Source of the DNA: Albula goreensis
Lineage: Eukaryota; Chordata; Actinopteri; Albuliformes; Albulidae
Direction: 5' to 3'
DNA length: 64,000 nt
Assembly (NCBI GenBank): GCA_022829145.1
Contig: CM040748.1
Coordinates: 6,114,501-6,178,500 of the forward strand
The notes beneath the pieces are model-generated. The model saw only the letters and a list, made by a program, of their open reading frames with translations. It did not search any database and was not told the origin of the DNA. Positions 46,325 to 58,992 of the stretch are shown here, one piece after another (within the stretch, counting starts at the first letter, position 1; each line of letters opens with the position of its first letter). A program made the translations under genes and the position numbers.

Positions 46325-48819
46325 TTAATTTCGGCATTGGCGGTGTATCAGATAAGCGCAGGGTCGTCTCTTTTAGGATTTTATATCTCTGTATGAATAG
46401 CTCAATGCCTCGGAGGGGAAAGGGAGGCAGACGGAGCATAAATGGGAAGTTGAGTGATATGTTCTGGAGAGTTTCTTCAAAGGAATTAGCGTTAAGAAAA
46501 GGAAATAAATCCGATGAAAAGAATGTGCAGGCTGAGGACAATCAGTGTTTGTTAAAAATGTATTCTCCTTCTCCTCTGCAACAATATATGGAGGCCTCAT
46601 TGATCTCTCGAGATCTCCAGAGTACTTCCTGGAGTGAATTCAGCTACTGACTATTCTGTTTTTGATCAGAGAAGACAAAGAAAATAGTTGCCTTTCTTCT
46701 ACTTTACCATAAATTTATAATGATAAACCCCTACTCTTTTTTTTTTTTTTTTTTTTTTACAAAAATCCTTAAAATACTGAAAATAAAGAAGAAAGTTTCT
46801 TGGTGTGAGGAACTACTTACACAGTATTTCAGCTTAGGGAATATTAACAAACACCATTTCCAGGAACATACATGACAGAAATAGCACTAATCTAGTCAGG
46901 AGAGAGACGTCATGCACGGTTTAAATTATCTTTAAAAAAAGGCAGGAAAACAAAGCCGAAGTACATGTCAATATTATAATCAAAATGAGGGGGTAAAATA
47001 CATTAAGCATATTATGATGAAGCTACAAGGCAACACAAATTGCAAATCTGTAATCCTCTCAGTGAATGCATTCACATCTTCAAGATTATGCTTGAAAACT
47101 GGCGCTAAAAAAGCAAATGTAATTTCCTTTGAATTCTGCTCTCACCCTGCGGTGATTACGCGGCTTTCCAATATCAAGGTTCTGCACGGTTACTTGTGTG
47201 TTTGTGGAATCCTGTCTGACTCAAGGTTCATTATTTGCTATCATGGTTTTACATTTCTTCATGCTGAAATTTTCTTCCTGGAACTTTTTTTCCCCTCCCT
47301 CCCTGACTGGCTGATTGCCTTTCTGAGGTCAAGCTTTGCCTTTCTGCTTCCGTTCCATTTGAAGTGCTCCAGAACACTTCTATATTTGAAATCCTTGGTT
47401 AGTCAAGACTGATGACAGCTTAAAATGTCTCCTTTTATTTGAATATACAAAAAAAAAAACAAAAAAACAGCAAATGCAAAAATCTGACGCATTTATAGTC
47501 TGGCTTTATGCATCCAACGTATTATATAATCTCCCAATACTCCACAAAAAAGGGGTAAATAAGATATATACGTTCAATTACTATTTTAATACTGACTGAG
47601 GCAGTCTCACTCTCCAACCTCCCCTCTTTTTAGTACGGGACTGAGCCCGCAGTACTGCAATGAAACCGGGATTGTGGGATACCATAAATAAGGGCAGGAC
47701 ACTGCCACCTCACAGAGACCTGCTGCAGTCTCGTTAAGTGCTTCAATGAACAAACAATACAGCTTCCCTTTGCCCCTTTACGGCGGTAGGCGCTGCTGCT
47801 CTGCGCGAGATACGCTCTGCACTATAAGTGGGGCGCTGCTCTGGGAACGCTTAAGACTCCGTCTCCAAGCGGTTGTCAGGGCAAAAGCTAGGCCTGCCCC
47901 AGCATGCTGGCTCAGTGACTAATTGAAGAGAGGCACACGGCATGTGTCGAGAAATCCCTCACCTCTACGTCCCCTGTTGCTCCCACAGCACCCCCTAAGA
48001 AGCCATGTAACCTCCAGATGTTATCGTTAGCCAGTCGCCCCCACCCCCCACAATGAAATCATGAGACAAAAAAAAAAAAAAATCTGCATGTTGCACAGTG
48101 TGGGCGTGAAACAAAGTGAAGTTGTAAAAAAATTTTCTCTGAGGCTGAGTGAATTGCTGTTTGTCTCTCTCTGACCAAAATTCCTTATTTATCAATAATA
48201 TAATCAGACCAGGACCATTTAAAACGCAATGCCTCTTGCATGTTGAAACCGATGGGGCTCATCTGTGCCCAAGGTTTTGTAAGCGAAGTTTCATCGACAG
48301 CTTGCCTTGACTGCTGCTTATACTAATAGCTCCCCTTGACTGAAGATAAAGACAAAAATCCATTTCTAATGTTGATTTTCCCCCCACCAAAGTCGCAGTC
48401 CTGGTAACTAACAGGTTTTAACAGCTATGCTGAGAAGGGACTCAGGCGGGTGGGAGGGACAGGTTACACATCCCGCCGAGCTGAACACGGGCAACTTGCA
48501 GTAAGGGTCAGACCAGGGAAGGAGCCGGAGCGTGGAGCACTGGAGAGCGGCCAAGAGGCAGGCCCTGACTGAGAAGGGGTGTGTTTGTGCTTTGGCCCTT
48601 TGAGTAGTGCTAAAATACTGCAGTTATAGGAACAGCGTGAACGGGTCTGCACACAGTGGGCATCACAAAACAAAATGGCCGACACAAGAGGCTGGTGGGA
48701 GGGGAAGGTCCAGAGCTCATTAAGCACACACCAGCAGGTCAAGTCCCTGACTACATTTCCCATCATCCTCTCTGTCCCGTAGGTTTATGAATAGACATGA
48801 GAATGGTCAGATGGCGTAC

Positions 48820-49009
48820 CGTCATACTTTGACCTCTCCAGCACTGGGGGGCTGCTGGGCTTGCCGTCTCCGATGCGGGTGAAGGCCAGCACCTGGATCT
48901 GGTAGAGGACGTATTTGCGCAGGTTCCGCAGCAGCACGGACTGTGTGAGGTTCCCCTTCACCACATGCACCTGGGGCTCAGACTCGGAGTCTTTCTCTTT
49001 GTACAGCAC
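48820..49009 (-). CDS. sdk1: sdk1 FNIII 7, second part
   Basis: This 190-base exon (phase 0 in, phase 1 out) encodes [60 protein letters not shown] and KYD. The family reads SHIVRGNHTQSALLAGLRKF and [20 protein letters not shown] is a potential N-glycosylation site. Confidence 0.95.
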
Positions 49010-51654
49010 CTGAGAAAAGATTCACACACATATGAACACATTCACAAAAACCATACACAATCATATAAATGCACACAGACACAGACAGTGACAGACAAAC
49101 ACACACAGATTTACACATGCAAACACACACACAAACAAACACACACACACACTGACAGCCAAACAAACGCACACTTGTATAAGGAAACATACACGGACAC
49201 TGAAACACATACACGCAGACATAAACACATACAGTAACGGACAAACATATACACACACACACACACACATAAACACAGAGACAAACAAACACAAGGGAAC
49301 TATTAAGAACAGCAGTCAATTTTCCTGACATTTCTGACCGATCTCACCGCTAAAGCGTCGGATGACGAAATGCACACAGAGAGCCTCCTTATTTAGCACC
49401 TGCACCATCTTCCCAGAGCCTCTCAATTCATCTCAGCACATGGTGGCGTCAGATGCCCAAGGGTGAAATAAGGAAGTGCTGCTGGATCCTAGCTGAGGGC
49501 AATTACACTATGATTTAGGGCAAGAGTGTCTCTGGGTGCCCAGATTACAGGTCTGTGTCTTTGTTTCTGCCCTGAGGGCGTGTGGAGAGCACAAGAGCCG
49601 GAGAGCCAGAGATTACCTCAAACATCCCCAGACCTTCAGAAGCAAACGCATGAACACTGAGCACTTCCTTTCTTCTATTTTTCTGCCTCCTCTGCTGTGG
49701 TACATGCACCCACAATATTCCAGTAAGGCCCTACTCAGTGATTGACAGTGATATTTATGTGCTTAATAAGCAATGTTATTAATATAATATGTTAGGGGGG
49801 AAAATATAACAACATAATTCTAGGTGCTCGGCTAAAGAAAATTGCACCTTGCACTTTTTTGCTGACGGCGGCGAAATGCATATTTAGCTTTCACTCGAAA
49901 ACATAAAACATGTGTGAGACGGAGCTGACGTCTCAAGGTCCTGTTTCAACAATACGAAGCAGCGCGGTGAGTTATGTGTTCCCTCCTTGCTTTTGACAAA
50001 GCGAGTCCCCTTATGTAATTGCGCCCGGCCTTAAAACCGGATTAGCCGTGTTAAACACACGGCCTCTCACTTTCTCCATGCACTTGCATGCATTTTGCCT
50101 TCCCACTGAAATGGTGTGGGACGTTAAATTAACACATTTGCCCTCGTGCTCATTAAAAAAAAAAGGCAGAGATAGTAATGCTACCGACACATACAGCCAA
50201 AGTCAACCAAATGCCTAAATTGCTGCTGACATTTTAAGAATTTTTCCTTGACACTTGACTTTTATAAAATCAGACATGTATACCTTTTAAAGCCATATTT
50301 AATTCATAATTTAGCATTCCAGACATACCATAGTTTACTTTGATTCCAAGGCAGAGACCGCTTTCAACACACTATCTTTTGAAGTAACATTTCTGAACAA
50401 GATGATGTAACTGTGTCTCTATAACCTTGCAATATTTCCTAAAATCTCAAGATGCTCAAGCCAAATATGAATTTGTAAAGACTGAGCACGCTCACCAGGC
50501 TTGTTCCCGTCTTAACTTTAACTACAGTCTGTAAACAGACCCATAGTATTTTTGCAATACTGCAGCTTCAATTCTATGAACATGCTTTTATTTATATATT
50601 TAATATTTATGTCATGCACTCATAACGCTTTCCGTTTTAATAAAAGATAGAGCACAATATTCACTGTGACAATTTTGTGGTTGGTACTAGAGAGAGACTA
50701 CTGCTTCCATTTAGCTTTTCATTTTACACTGCCTATTGACTACTCTTGTAACACAGCTTTTGAATATGTTCAGCAATGTATCGAAGCCCTTTTTCATGGT
50801 ATTTATGGAAACACGCTCAATGGTTTCCAGGCAGGGTAGTAGAACTGCTGATGTGTTTCTTCCTCCAACACTACAAACGGCGTACCTGCCCGCCTGGTGG
50901 CAGAGGTGTGCATTTTTTTGCACAAATAGCAAAATGTCATTGCAAGGAATGTTAACAAAAAAAAAGAAAAGAAAAGCAATGTTAAAAAAAATGTGAAAAA
51001 TAAACCACTTGTTTGAAACATGCCATTCTCTATCATAGAAAACACATGAAAACACAAAACAAAAGCATACATCTCAGTGTTATTTTCACTGAACCACATT
51101 CGTTTTGGTGGTGGATCAGGGTTTGCATTTTTCCCCCCCTCCATTGCTGACACCCAAGCCTAGAATTCACAGTAAAATCAAACACAAAACTCCACATGGG
51201 GCCACATTTGATCAAATCATTTCCATGATACTTGTGCCCTGAGATAAAGATTCTGGCCTGTGGGTCATTAAAAAGAGGGCTCTTAAAAACAAAAGTCCTT
51301 TTACGTTAAAATGGAGGAAAAATCAATACAAACTGTTACACCATGTTACATCATGTTAGGCATCAGCACTCCATGAATGGAAAAGCTTTCCTTTTCCTAA
51401 TGTAAGAAAAAGTCAAGGCGTGCGCGGGCAACTTAATTCCTAATGCAGTCATAAAAAATTCCTTCCACGGCCAGAAACTTAAATTAATCAAACTGGGCTC
51501 AGTTATTGCCCGTAGCTAGCAGACTTCCTAGGGCTAACAGCCTCGGGTAAATATGAAAAACCGCGGTTAAACTTTCTACGGCAGGGCTGCTCTTTAGCAA
51601 ACAGGCTGAGTCCACCCCTGTCGACCTGACGCGTGTCCGTTTGTCACCCGTTAC
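49010..51654 (-). other. sdk1: sdk1 intron with CA-rich tract
   Basis: Intron of 2,645 bases inside FNIII 7. A CA-rich microsatellite (about 49021-49300) starts within about 12 bases of the acceptor of the downstream exon. The rest is unique-looking. Confidence 0.85.
49021..49300. repeat. CA-rich microsatellite beside an acceptor
   Basis: Interrupted CACACA units with AAACA and GACA breaks. On the transcribed strand it is a GT-rich tract that ends just before the acceptor TTTTCTCAG of the 48820-49009 exon. Here, unlike at 56254, a short pyrimidine tract separates the repeat from the AG. Confidence 0.9.
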
Positions 51655-51770
51655 CTTGTATCCTAGGATGTAGCCGTTCTTCTCGTGTTCCGCCACGGGC
51701 CCCCAGGTGACAAGAATACGCGTGGAGCTCACCGCTTCTGCTGTGACATTCTCAGGAGACCCAGATGGCA
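51655..51770 (-). CDS. sdk1: sdk1 FNIII 7, first part
   Basis: This 116-base exon (phase 1 in, phase 0 out) encodes VPSGSPENVTAEAVSSTRIL, VTWGPVAEHEKNGYILGYK. The family reads VPSAAPENVSAEAVSSTQIL. NVT is a potential N-glycosylation site. The acceptor is CCCGCAG and the donor AAG|GTAACG. Confidence 0.95.
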
Positions 51771-54646
51771 CTGCGGGCCGGGCCGGGGCGTGGGTGACAG
51801 AGGTGGGGAGAAAAAAAAGAAAAATTAAAAAAAAAAAAAAAGCCAAACAGTTATCACATTATAATCAGTCATAATCAGTGCAAGCTGGACTCTTCTAACA
51901 GGGGGGAACCTAATTAGGCTACACAAACTTTAATTGTGATTTTTTTTTTTTTTTTTTTTTGGTTCCATTTCAGATGGTGCGGATGTCACGGCGAGACACG
52001 GAGAGGAGGGTAAACAACATTAGCGAGCCAGGAATGGTGTGGAGAGGAGGAGCGCTAATATATGCGAGAGCACATGTGCGGCGGGCGGCAGGCTTTCCAA
52101 AGGTCCGGACCATTTTCACACGGTCCTATTAGCGGGAGAGAAATACTCAAACAATGGGCAGGCAGGCCTCATCAGCCATCATCTCCTACACGCCGCAAAG
52201 TGAAATTATCCACCTGGGCCTGGCGTGTGATTACAGCATTATGCCGGCCTTTAGTAAACCAATGTCATCAGTGTTGGAAAAAAAGAAAATCACCTGCACA
52301 ATGAAACTGACCTCATCCCCCTGATTACAGATGGCACAGGCTGATGGCTGGTGAAAGGGATTAGTTCAGAAAACGGAAAAAGAAGAAAAAAAAAGCAAAC
52401 ACCTCGTCTCACTTCAGATGCAAGCGCTAAGTGCGGCATTTTCAGGGAAATCCAGCCCACTTGTGGCCATCTTGCGGGAGTAGCTGATTAGGAATTTGGG
52501 TAGTTTGAGTTTTAAACAAAAAAAGCAAAGATCCCATGGGAAGACAGACGCACAATCATCACCGTGGTGTATCTACTCTACGAGTGTCATTCAATCACAT
52601 GGGATAATTCCACCCAAAATGAGAAACGCTGGAGGACGAGTAGATGATGAAAAAATCCTTAGTGTTTGAAAGGCCAATCAATTTTTAAAACCATGGAGAC
52701 AAAAACAACAACAAATTACAATTAAATGTCATACAATCCCCCTGCACAGGCGTAGGCTCTCTTTTAATTAAGAGGTGACCTCACCCGTTCACCCGTCTTA
52801 CTCACTATAATTAACAGGTATGGTTCAGTTTTTCATAATTGAAAGACAAGAAGTTTTTTTCGGTATGGTTAATACTAATCATTTGACGACCCAACAAGTT
52901 TGTTTCCCTTTTCTGAATAAATCAGATAAATGTTACAAACATGCTAACTTCTAAATACTCTAAAACAGGACAGTCATTACTAATAAGGCATGCAGTGTTG
53001 GCAAGAAGGTCATATTTGATATCGCTTTAAAACACATTTGGATACCACATGCTTTTATATGGAATAACCGGGGGCCCAAGTGTAATCAAAAAGCTCCCAC
53101 ACTCAAATTAAAAAAGGTTAAAACAGCAGCTTTGTTTTTCTTTTTTAAACCAATACAATAAAACAGAAGGGTGAGGATATTGATTGGCGTTTACTGTAGG
53201 TACCCTATGCATGCAGCACCCATTGATTAACTGCAGCCTACGTCTGTGCTTGGTGTGTAACCTCATCAGCACTAATGCAATTAATAACAAATGTGCACGG
53301 AAATGCCCGAATTACTTTTTATGGCTGATCGCATTACCATAATAACATGCTGCTTGAGAATGAAGGCGAGAGAATGGAAATTTGTACCGAGAGGACTACT
53401 GCACAGTGCCACAAAACAACGTATGTAACCCCTGTTTGATTCTTCTGCGTTTTTACACATTTTTACACTGAATTTGAATTTTTGTGGGTTGTTCTGTACT
53501 TCTTTTGTTCGTCTGGCGTGTGAGGTGATCAAAAACATCAGGGGTTAAGGGCCTTGCTCAAGGGCCTCACAGTTGCATGGATCTTATTGCTACACAGGGG
53601 CTTGAACCAACAACCTCTCAGGTCCCCGACAAGAGCCTTATCCAGTAGGCTACAGGCCACTGAAATAATTTGCCAGGACTTAAATAGCCATGAATTCTAT
53701 TGTACCTAAGATTTCCACAGTGTAACGTCCAGGCCATTCCTCCATTAACTTAAGCTGATTCACAGCTGGGCCCTGCAATATAGCAATTGTCCAAAACACA
53801 AAAGCAAGTCTACATCTGAATGGGTGAAGAAAAAAACATTTTTATTTATTTTACCACCTTATTATGTAGCTAACCAATAATTAAATGCATGAGTAATCTG
53901 GGATACCAAAAAGTGCAAGTGTAATTAACCAGCAAAACTGTGTAATGTTTAATGCCAGAAAAAAAGAACCCAATAAAAAAGTTGAAGCTATCAGGCTAAA
54001 TAAATAAACAGCCAGCACACTTCGCAGTGGATTTAATGTTGAAGCATAAAGGGCCTAAAATGGAAGACAATGTAAAAGCAAACAATTATCCCTGACAAGA
54101 ATAAACAACACTCAAAGGCACAACACTGTTAACTGTAACTACAAGCAGTCCTTTCAAACCAGTCCTTCAAGCAAATTAGCTGTTTGCTTCATGCCCTTTT
54201 AAGCCGTTCAAATTGGATTTGTTTGGGAATTTTTCCCCCCTCTTCCTCTGCACTTCCTCCACCATCAAGAGCCTTTTGATAACGAGTCATTAACACAGCC
54301 CACCTACCACTCTGTTTTTGTACTTATTAATTAATGCATCAGTCCATTCAAACAGGTGGGGGAGGGGGGTGAGTTCTCCACATGAGTGTTGCTTAAAACG
54401 ATCCAGAGAGGAAGAAAGAAATAAAGAGTAGAGGGTGCTGCGGAGGAAGTTAAACAAGTGAATCAGCACGATTTTGTTTCAAAAAACAAGCTCATATACC
54501 CTCAATTATGGGCAGAGAGGCGTAGCCGTGCCCATGAAAACTGCCTTCCGGGGAGAAGGAACAGCGACTAAGTGGGCAGAATAATGGCTGAAAGACGAGG
54601 AGGAGGAGACAGCGGGGCGGGGTGGGGGGGTGGTCATTAATCTCAC
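51771..54646 (-). other. sdk1: sdk1 intron with one SINE
   Basis: Intron of 2,876 bases between FNIII 6 and 7. It holds poly-A and poly-T runs (51826-51841 and 51941-51960, plus strand) and a minus-strand SINE (53540-53662). Nothing else is recognised. Confidence 0.85.
53540..53662 (-). mobile_element. tRNA-derived SINE fragment (minus strand)
   Basis: Read on the minus strand it has a box A-like TAGCCTACTGGATAAGGCTC, a box B-like GGTTGTTGGTTCAAGCCCC, and then GGCCCTTGAGCAAGGCCCTT AACCCC, the 'CCTTGAGCAAGG..CTTAACC' hallmark of common fish SINEs. The 3' tail is missing, so it is truncated. Confidence 0.68.
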
Positions 54647-54884
54647 CTGACTCCCGGGTGCGGCCCTTTACCGTCTCACTCCAGGGCCCAGAGCCGATGG
54701 AGTTGAAGGCCTGGATCTGCAGCTGGTACTCGGTCCATTCCTCCAGGCCTTCCAAGGTGATCTCGCGCTCCAGGCGGTCAGTGACCAGCCGAGTCTGGGG
54801 CTCGCCCCTCAGGTCCGCCCGCCACAGCTTGATACGGTACCCCACGGTCTCAGGGTTACCGTTGTACTCTGTGTCCTGTAGGGG
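54647..54884 (-). CDS. sdk1: sdk1 FNIII 6, second part
   Basis: This 238-base exon (phase 0 in, phase 1 out) encodes [79 protein letters not shown]. The family reads YNGNPESVGYRIKYWRSDLQ and AFNAVGAGPWSEVVRGRTRE. A second AG nine bases downstream of the acceptor (CAGCCCCTACAG) could give an in-frame variant lacking PLQ. Confidence 0.95.
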
Positions 54885-56101
54885 CTGAAGGAGACAGGCA
54901 TTCCCTCTGTTAGATAGGTTTGTTTTCCAGTACCTACACCCTCAAACCCCTGAGTGAAGCTAACGTATGTACCCACATCTTAACCCTTATGGTCATTCTG
55001 GCACTGGGGTGAGTGGAAAAGTCACTCTCTTCGTAGAGAAAAAACATACAATGTTTCCTCTTTCTTTCGTGGAAAAGAAAGGATCCTGCTTATTTACGTG
55101 TGTGTCAGACCTTGAAAAAGGTTTTATTTCTACCCCAACACCATTTTTTCCCCCCATAATTTCAATCCATGTCCCCCCTTCAGCAGCAAATGTATCCAAC
55201 CAACTTTCCTAGTTCTTCATCTCTTAGCTGTCAGAGTTAAACAAAACATTCTGGTGGCAGTCAGGAAATGTAGGCGCAGTGAAGAGAATGAGAAAGATGT
55301 CAAACTACCAGGAACATCAGCGGTGTTTCAATTTTAATTTTAATAGTAAAGAGCCTCAAACAGAGAAATTCAATTTCATCACTGACAAAACATCAGCATT
55401 CTTTATTTCATGTGGATATCAACAGACATTGAGTTGCCCAGTACTCATTGGACTGTGTGCATTATAATAGAATTTTCAAACACAATGATGAGTGATAGCT
55501 GGATATGATTTCCTGGAGCTACATCTCGCTGTACCCAATGCTTGCATGGATTCACTCACTAAAAGGATGGTTATATCAAAGGACATCCTGAATAATTAAG
55601 CCAAATTCAGCTCGGCGCGGGACAAAAAGGAATCCTAATTTCAACACTCTTCCTCACAAGCACTTCATTGTTAGCCACACAATAGAGACTGTCGGGCAGA
55701 AAGAGGCTCTTACTGTAGCTATATTACCCTTTAGAACGGCCCAGATTAGCTTTAGCTCTGTGTGGTGGAAAGCTTGTTTCATATTCTATGCAGAATGAGG
55801 GCTTTGTTGGCTAATGGTGGCAAGCCTTTTGTCTTCCACCTCGCCATCCAAAAAAAAAAAAATTGAGAAATGCTTGTCTGTGTTTAATTTCACCAAATGA
55901 AAAAGGAGTGGTATTACGCAACTGACAATGTTTTCGTACACCCAGGATACCATAGCAGGAAGTCTTTCAGACAGACAATTCATGGCTATTCTTATATTGA
56001 GATTCAGCTGGCTCTCAGTGAGGGTATGATGTGAGATGGGGTTCATGCTGAGATGATCCTACAGAGTGCAAAATTAGGTCTTTGGCTGGGTGTGATCTTA
56101 C
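54885..56101 (-). other. sdk1: sdk1 intron, no recognised element
   Basis: Intron of 1,217 bases inside FNIII 6. It has a short A run near 55850 (plus strand). No transposon or RNA gene is seen. Confidence 0.8.
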
Positions 56102-56252
56102 CACCCATCGGAGCCACAGGCTGGTCTCACTGGCTGTCCGCACGCTCACGCTGCTGGGGGCCACGTCAGGTGGGGCCTGCAGGGTCTGGATCACCCGGGA
56201 GGGCTGGCTCACGGGGCTGGAGCCCACGATGTTCACCTGCCGCATGCGGAAC
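56102..56252 (-). CDS. sdk1: sdk1 FNIII 5 end and FNIII 6 start
   Basis: This 151-base exon (phase 2 in, phase 0 out) encodes [20 protein letters not shown] (first residue split), [31 protein letters not shown]. It links two domains: the F/G strands of FNIII 5 and the A/B strands of FNIII 6. The family reads RFRMKQVNIVGPSPYSPSSR and [19 protein letters not shown]. The donor is GTG|GTAAGA. Confidence 0.95.
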
Positions 56253-57848
56253 CTGCACACACACACACACATATGCACACACACACACACACGCACACAC
56301 ACACACACACACACAGAAACAGACACATGTACAGACACACACACACACCACGTGTGCGCGCACACACACGCACGCACACACACAAGTACACATACACAGA
56401 GACACACAAACACACACACACACACACACCACGTACGCACACAAACACGCAGATGGGTGGGACGAAAAAAAAATGTTCCAGAATCCAGATGAACATTTTA
56501 CTCTCTAAAGCATCGAGGGTTCCCCCATAAGATATTGCAGGTACATGAGTTTGAATGAGAGTGCATGGCAAGAACGTGGCTCATTTGAATATACTAAATC
56601 TGTATCATAATGTCCCTATGTACAGAAGAATACCTGTGTCCACAAGGGGCACTACAGCACAAATCACAATGTTTGTATACAAATGTCATACTGATACCTC
56701 TGTCTAAATAGGGATAGAATCCCCTGTCCTGATTCAGACTATAGTGCCCCTTGCTGCGATGCTTGGAATTGCAGCTGGCGATTGCATCGTGCTGCACATT
56801 TTTGTTGACACGTTTTTGAAAGCAGCAACATGGCAAATTTACTTTGATCAGTTACAAGTGTCCGTGGCCACATTCTTGTGTTAGGTAGGCTGAAGCCCTC
56901 ATTCAGAATGTGCCAATCTGCCTTTTACGATATACGTGTAACTCACCTATCAACTAGGGTGCGATATTGCAGGAAGCCTGTGAATGTACTGTTAGTAGGA
57001 AAAGAAATGTGGCTATTGTTTATCTGTGAAAAGGCCACCAACGGTATATACAGAGGAATTTGAGGAGGGTAGGAAATGTATGGTGGCTAAGCTTATCTTT
57101 TGTCCCTCGAGGCTACACCAGGACAAGATAATCCAAGATAGGCTACTGACCTGGAAATATAGTGCAGACAAACAGTTGCTGAAGTCAAATCCCATTATAT
57201 ACCGTGGATAAGAGTGTGGTGAAAGACCAGGGTGGGTTTACACTTGTTGTTTTTGTGCTTTATCAAATTTATTACACACAGCCCTGGAGTACTACGCCTG
57301 TAACCCACCTGGAGCCACATTTATGGAATATTAAATGGATGGACTTACGGTCCAATTGAGGGGTCTTCGGTCTGAATGTTAAAGCTCATAAATGTCCAAC
57401 CAACGGTAATGAAATTGGGTCTGAAACACGACCCCTCTGAAATCAAGTGATTGAAAACGGGACTAATACAGTAGCTTTAAAAGATGAGTTCATGTTTTTT
57501 TTTCCATTTGTTGTTTTTTTTTTTTTTTTTAAAAGGGGACAAGCAGAAATTGGCAGGCTGTTGAAACAGTGAATCACACACAATGAACAGATTGTCTCAG
57601 CAAAGCTGTGCTGTTTTGCAGGATCACAGAGGTTATATTGACATGAATTTAAATATAGAGCAAGAGGAAAAAGATAAACTGGGGGATGAGGGTCACCAGA
57701 GGGACATAGTATGTATATGTACACAATATGTATATATATATGCATATGAATATGCATATATATATACACATATATGATGTGCTTTGTTACTTGTATGATT
57801 CACTAACTCTGTCGCAAATGGCTGTACGTTGCCACTGTGTTTGCTTAC
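56253..57848 (-). other. sdk1: sdk1 intron with CA tract at its acceptor
   Basis: Intron of 1,596 bases inside FNIII 5. It has a CA-rich repeat at 56255-56445 touching the acceptor, and a (TA)-rich patch at about 57725-57775. Nothing else is recognised. Confidence 0.85.
56255..56445. repeat. CA microsatellite replacing the usual pyrimidine tract
   Basis: About 190 bases of CACACA with short breaks. In the transcript it is a (UG)n run that leads straight into the acceptor GTGTGCAG|G of the 56102-56252 exon; no conventional pyrimidine tract separates them. Confidence 0.95.
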
Positions 57849-57958
57849 CTGTAGTGGGTGAAGGGGGTGAGGTTGGGAATCTCCAGCACCTGAGCATCTG
57901 GTTCATTCTCCTTCTCGTAGAGGACCTTCCACTCATCCTCCTCCCCGATGCCGCCCAC
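57849..57958 (-). CDS. sdk1: sdk1 FNIII 5, middle part
   Basis: This 110-base exon (phase 0 in, phase 2 out) encodes VGGIGEEDEWKVLYEKENEP, DAQVLEIPNLTPFTHY and two bases of an Arg codon. The family reads VGAIGDEEEWVTLYEEENEP and LEIPNLTPYTHYRFR. NLT is a potential N-glycosylation site. The donor is AG|GTAAGC. Confidence 0.95.
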
Positions 57959-58169
57959 CTGCGGGAGGGAGAGCAGGAGGGTCAGCGTCTGTCACAGGGG
58001 GCAGGGTCTGGGGGCCTGAGGCCGGAGCAGTGCACTGCTGGGGTGGGGCAGAGGGCACATCTAGGCCAGGCGGGATTTTGGGAGACCATCTGCGCCCGGC
58101 TACCCTAGTCCTGCCACCTGGAGACCCACAGGGCAGGTAATGTGCTCTGCGCAAACAGGCATTTGAGCT

Positions 58170-58330
58170 CACATACACACACACACACACACACACCCGC
58201 ATGCACCCACACATGCACGCACCACACACACATACCACACACACTCGCATTCACAGCAGCATGTATCTACACACACAGACACATGACATGCACACACAAG
58301 CACGTGCACACACACCCACACACATTCATA
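58170..58330. repeat. CA microsatellite
   Basis: CACACA runs with CATGCA and CACCCA breaks, well inside the intron. Confidence 0.92.
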
Positions 58331-58944
58331 CACTCTCACAGTTCTCCAGGGCTCAGGCTGTGTGTTTTTAGCACAGCCTCTGGCCCGTCTCACTGCTGTG
58401 GAAGCCTTAGGCAGACCTCCCAGTCAGGCAGCCAGCCACATATATATAGCAGCTTGTTAAAATTGGGACTAGCTACATCTCCACCATGCCTGTTGCCTGT
58501 CCCCCCCCCCACCCACACCCCTCCTCGGCTTATTATCATTAATGACTAAAATAGTAAAAAAAAAAAAAACTTCTCATTAATTGGAGTTTCGCTCCTACTT
58601 CTATACAGGATTGCAGCCCAAGGTGGCAGAGGATTAACCATATAACAGTGCACAGCGCTAGACAAAACCCCCGAGACTAGGCCCTGTGCACCGCACGTCA
58701 TCTTCCTAAACTCATACATTTGCTGCACTTTTTTTAATTCTTTTTCCTCCTAAGTGTGGCTTCCTCTTGGCCCTCATCTTCCCCTGGGGACCCTGGCCCT
58801 CTTTTGCATGAGCGCAACTTCAGAAGGCCGCAGACCGCAACGCGCGGACACAGTTCTGCTCCCAACGGGAGTACGCGGGGGCCGGAGGCACGGGGACATA
58901 CAAAGCAGGGGCCCTGCTTGAGAAATCTCAGACACACCCCGTCC

Positions 58945-58946
<2 letters not shown>

Positions 58947-58988
<42 letters not shown>

Positions 58989-58992
58989 GAGA
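58947..58992. repeat. GA microsatellite
   Basis: A GAGAGA run broken once by GGGA, inside the intron. Confidence 0.93.

Larger units (their letters stand above)
40631..48819 (-). other. sdk1: sdk1 large intron (8.2 kb)
   Basis: Intron between FNIII 7 and 8. It contains the 98-bp hairpin (44923-45020), GT runs (45309-45345 and about 45491-45508), poly-A/T runs (41141-41154, 41646-41665, 42829-42848, 46297-46321, 46738-46758) and very G-rich tracts (plus strand) at about 44053-44082. No exon, RNA gene or named transposon was found. Confidence 0.8.

Noticed and set aside
47014-47412. 132-residue plus-strand open frame
   Set aside because: No family I recognise, no splice or start context, and hydrophobic by T-rich composition; treated as chance.
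56015-56571. Several open frames of 85-151 residues over CA repeats
   Set aside because: Low-complexity translations of a microsatellite; only 56102-56252 on the minus strand is an exon.
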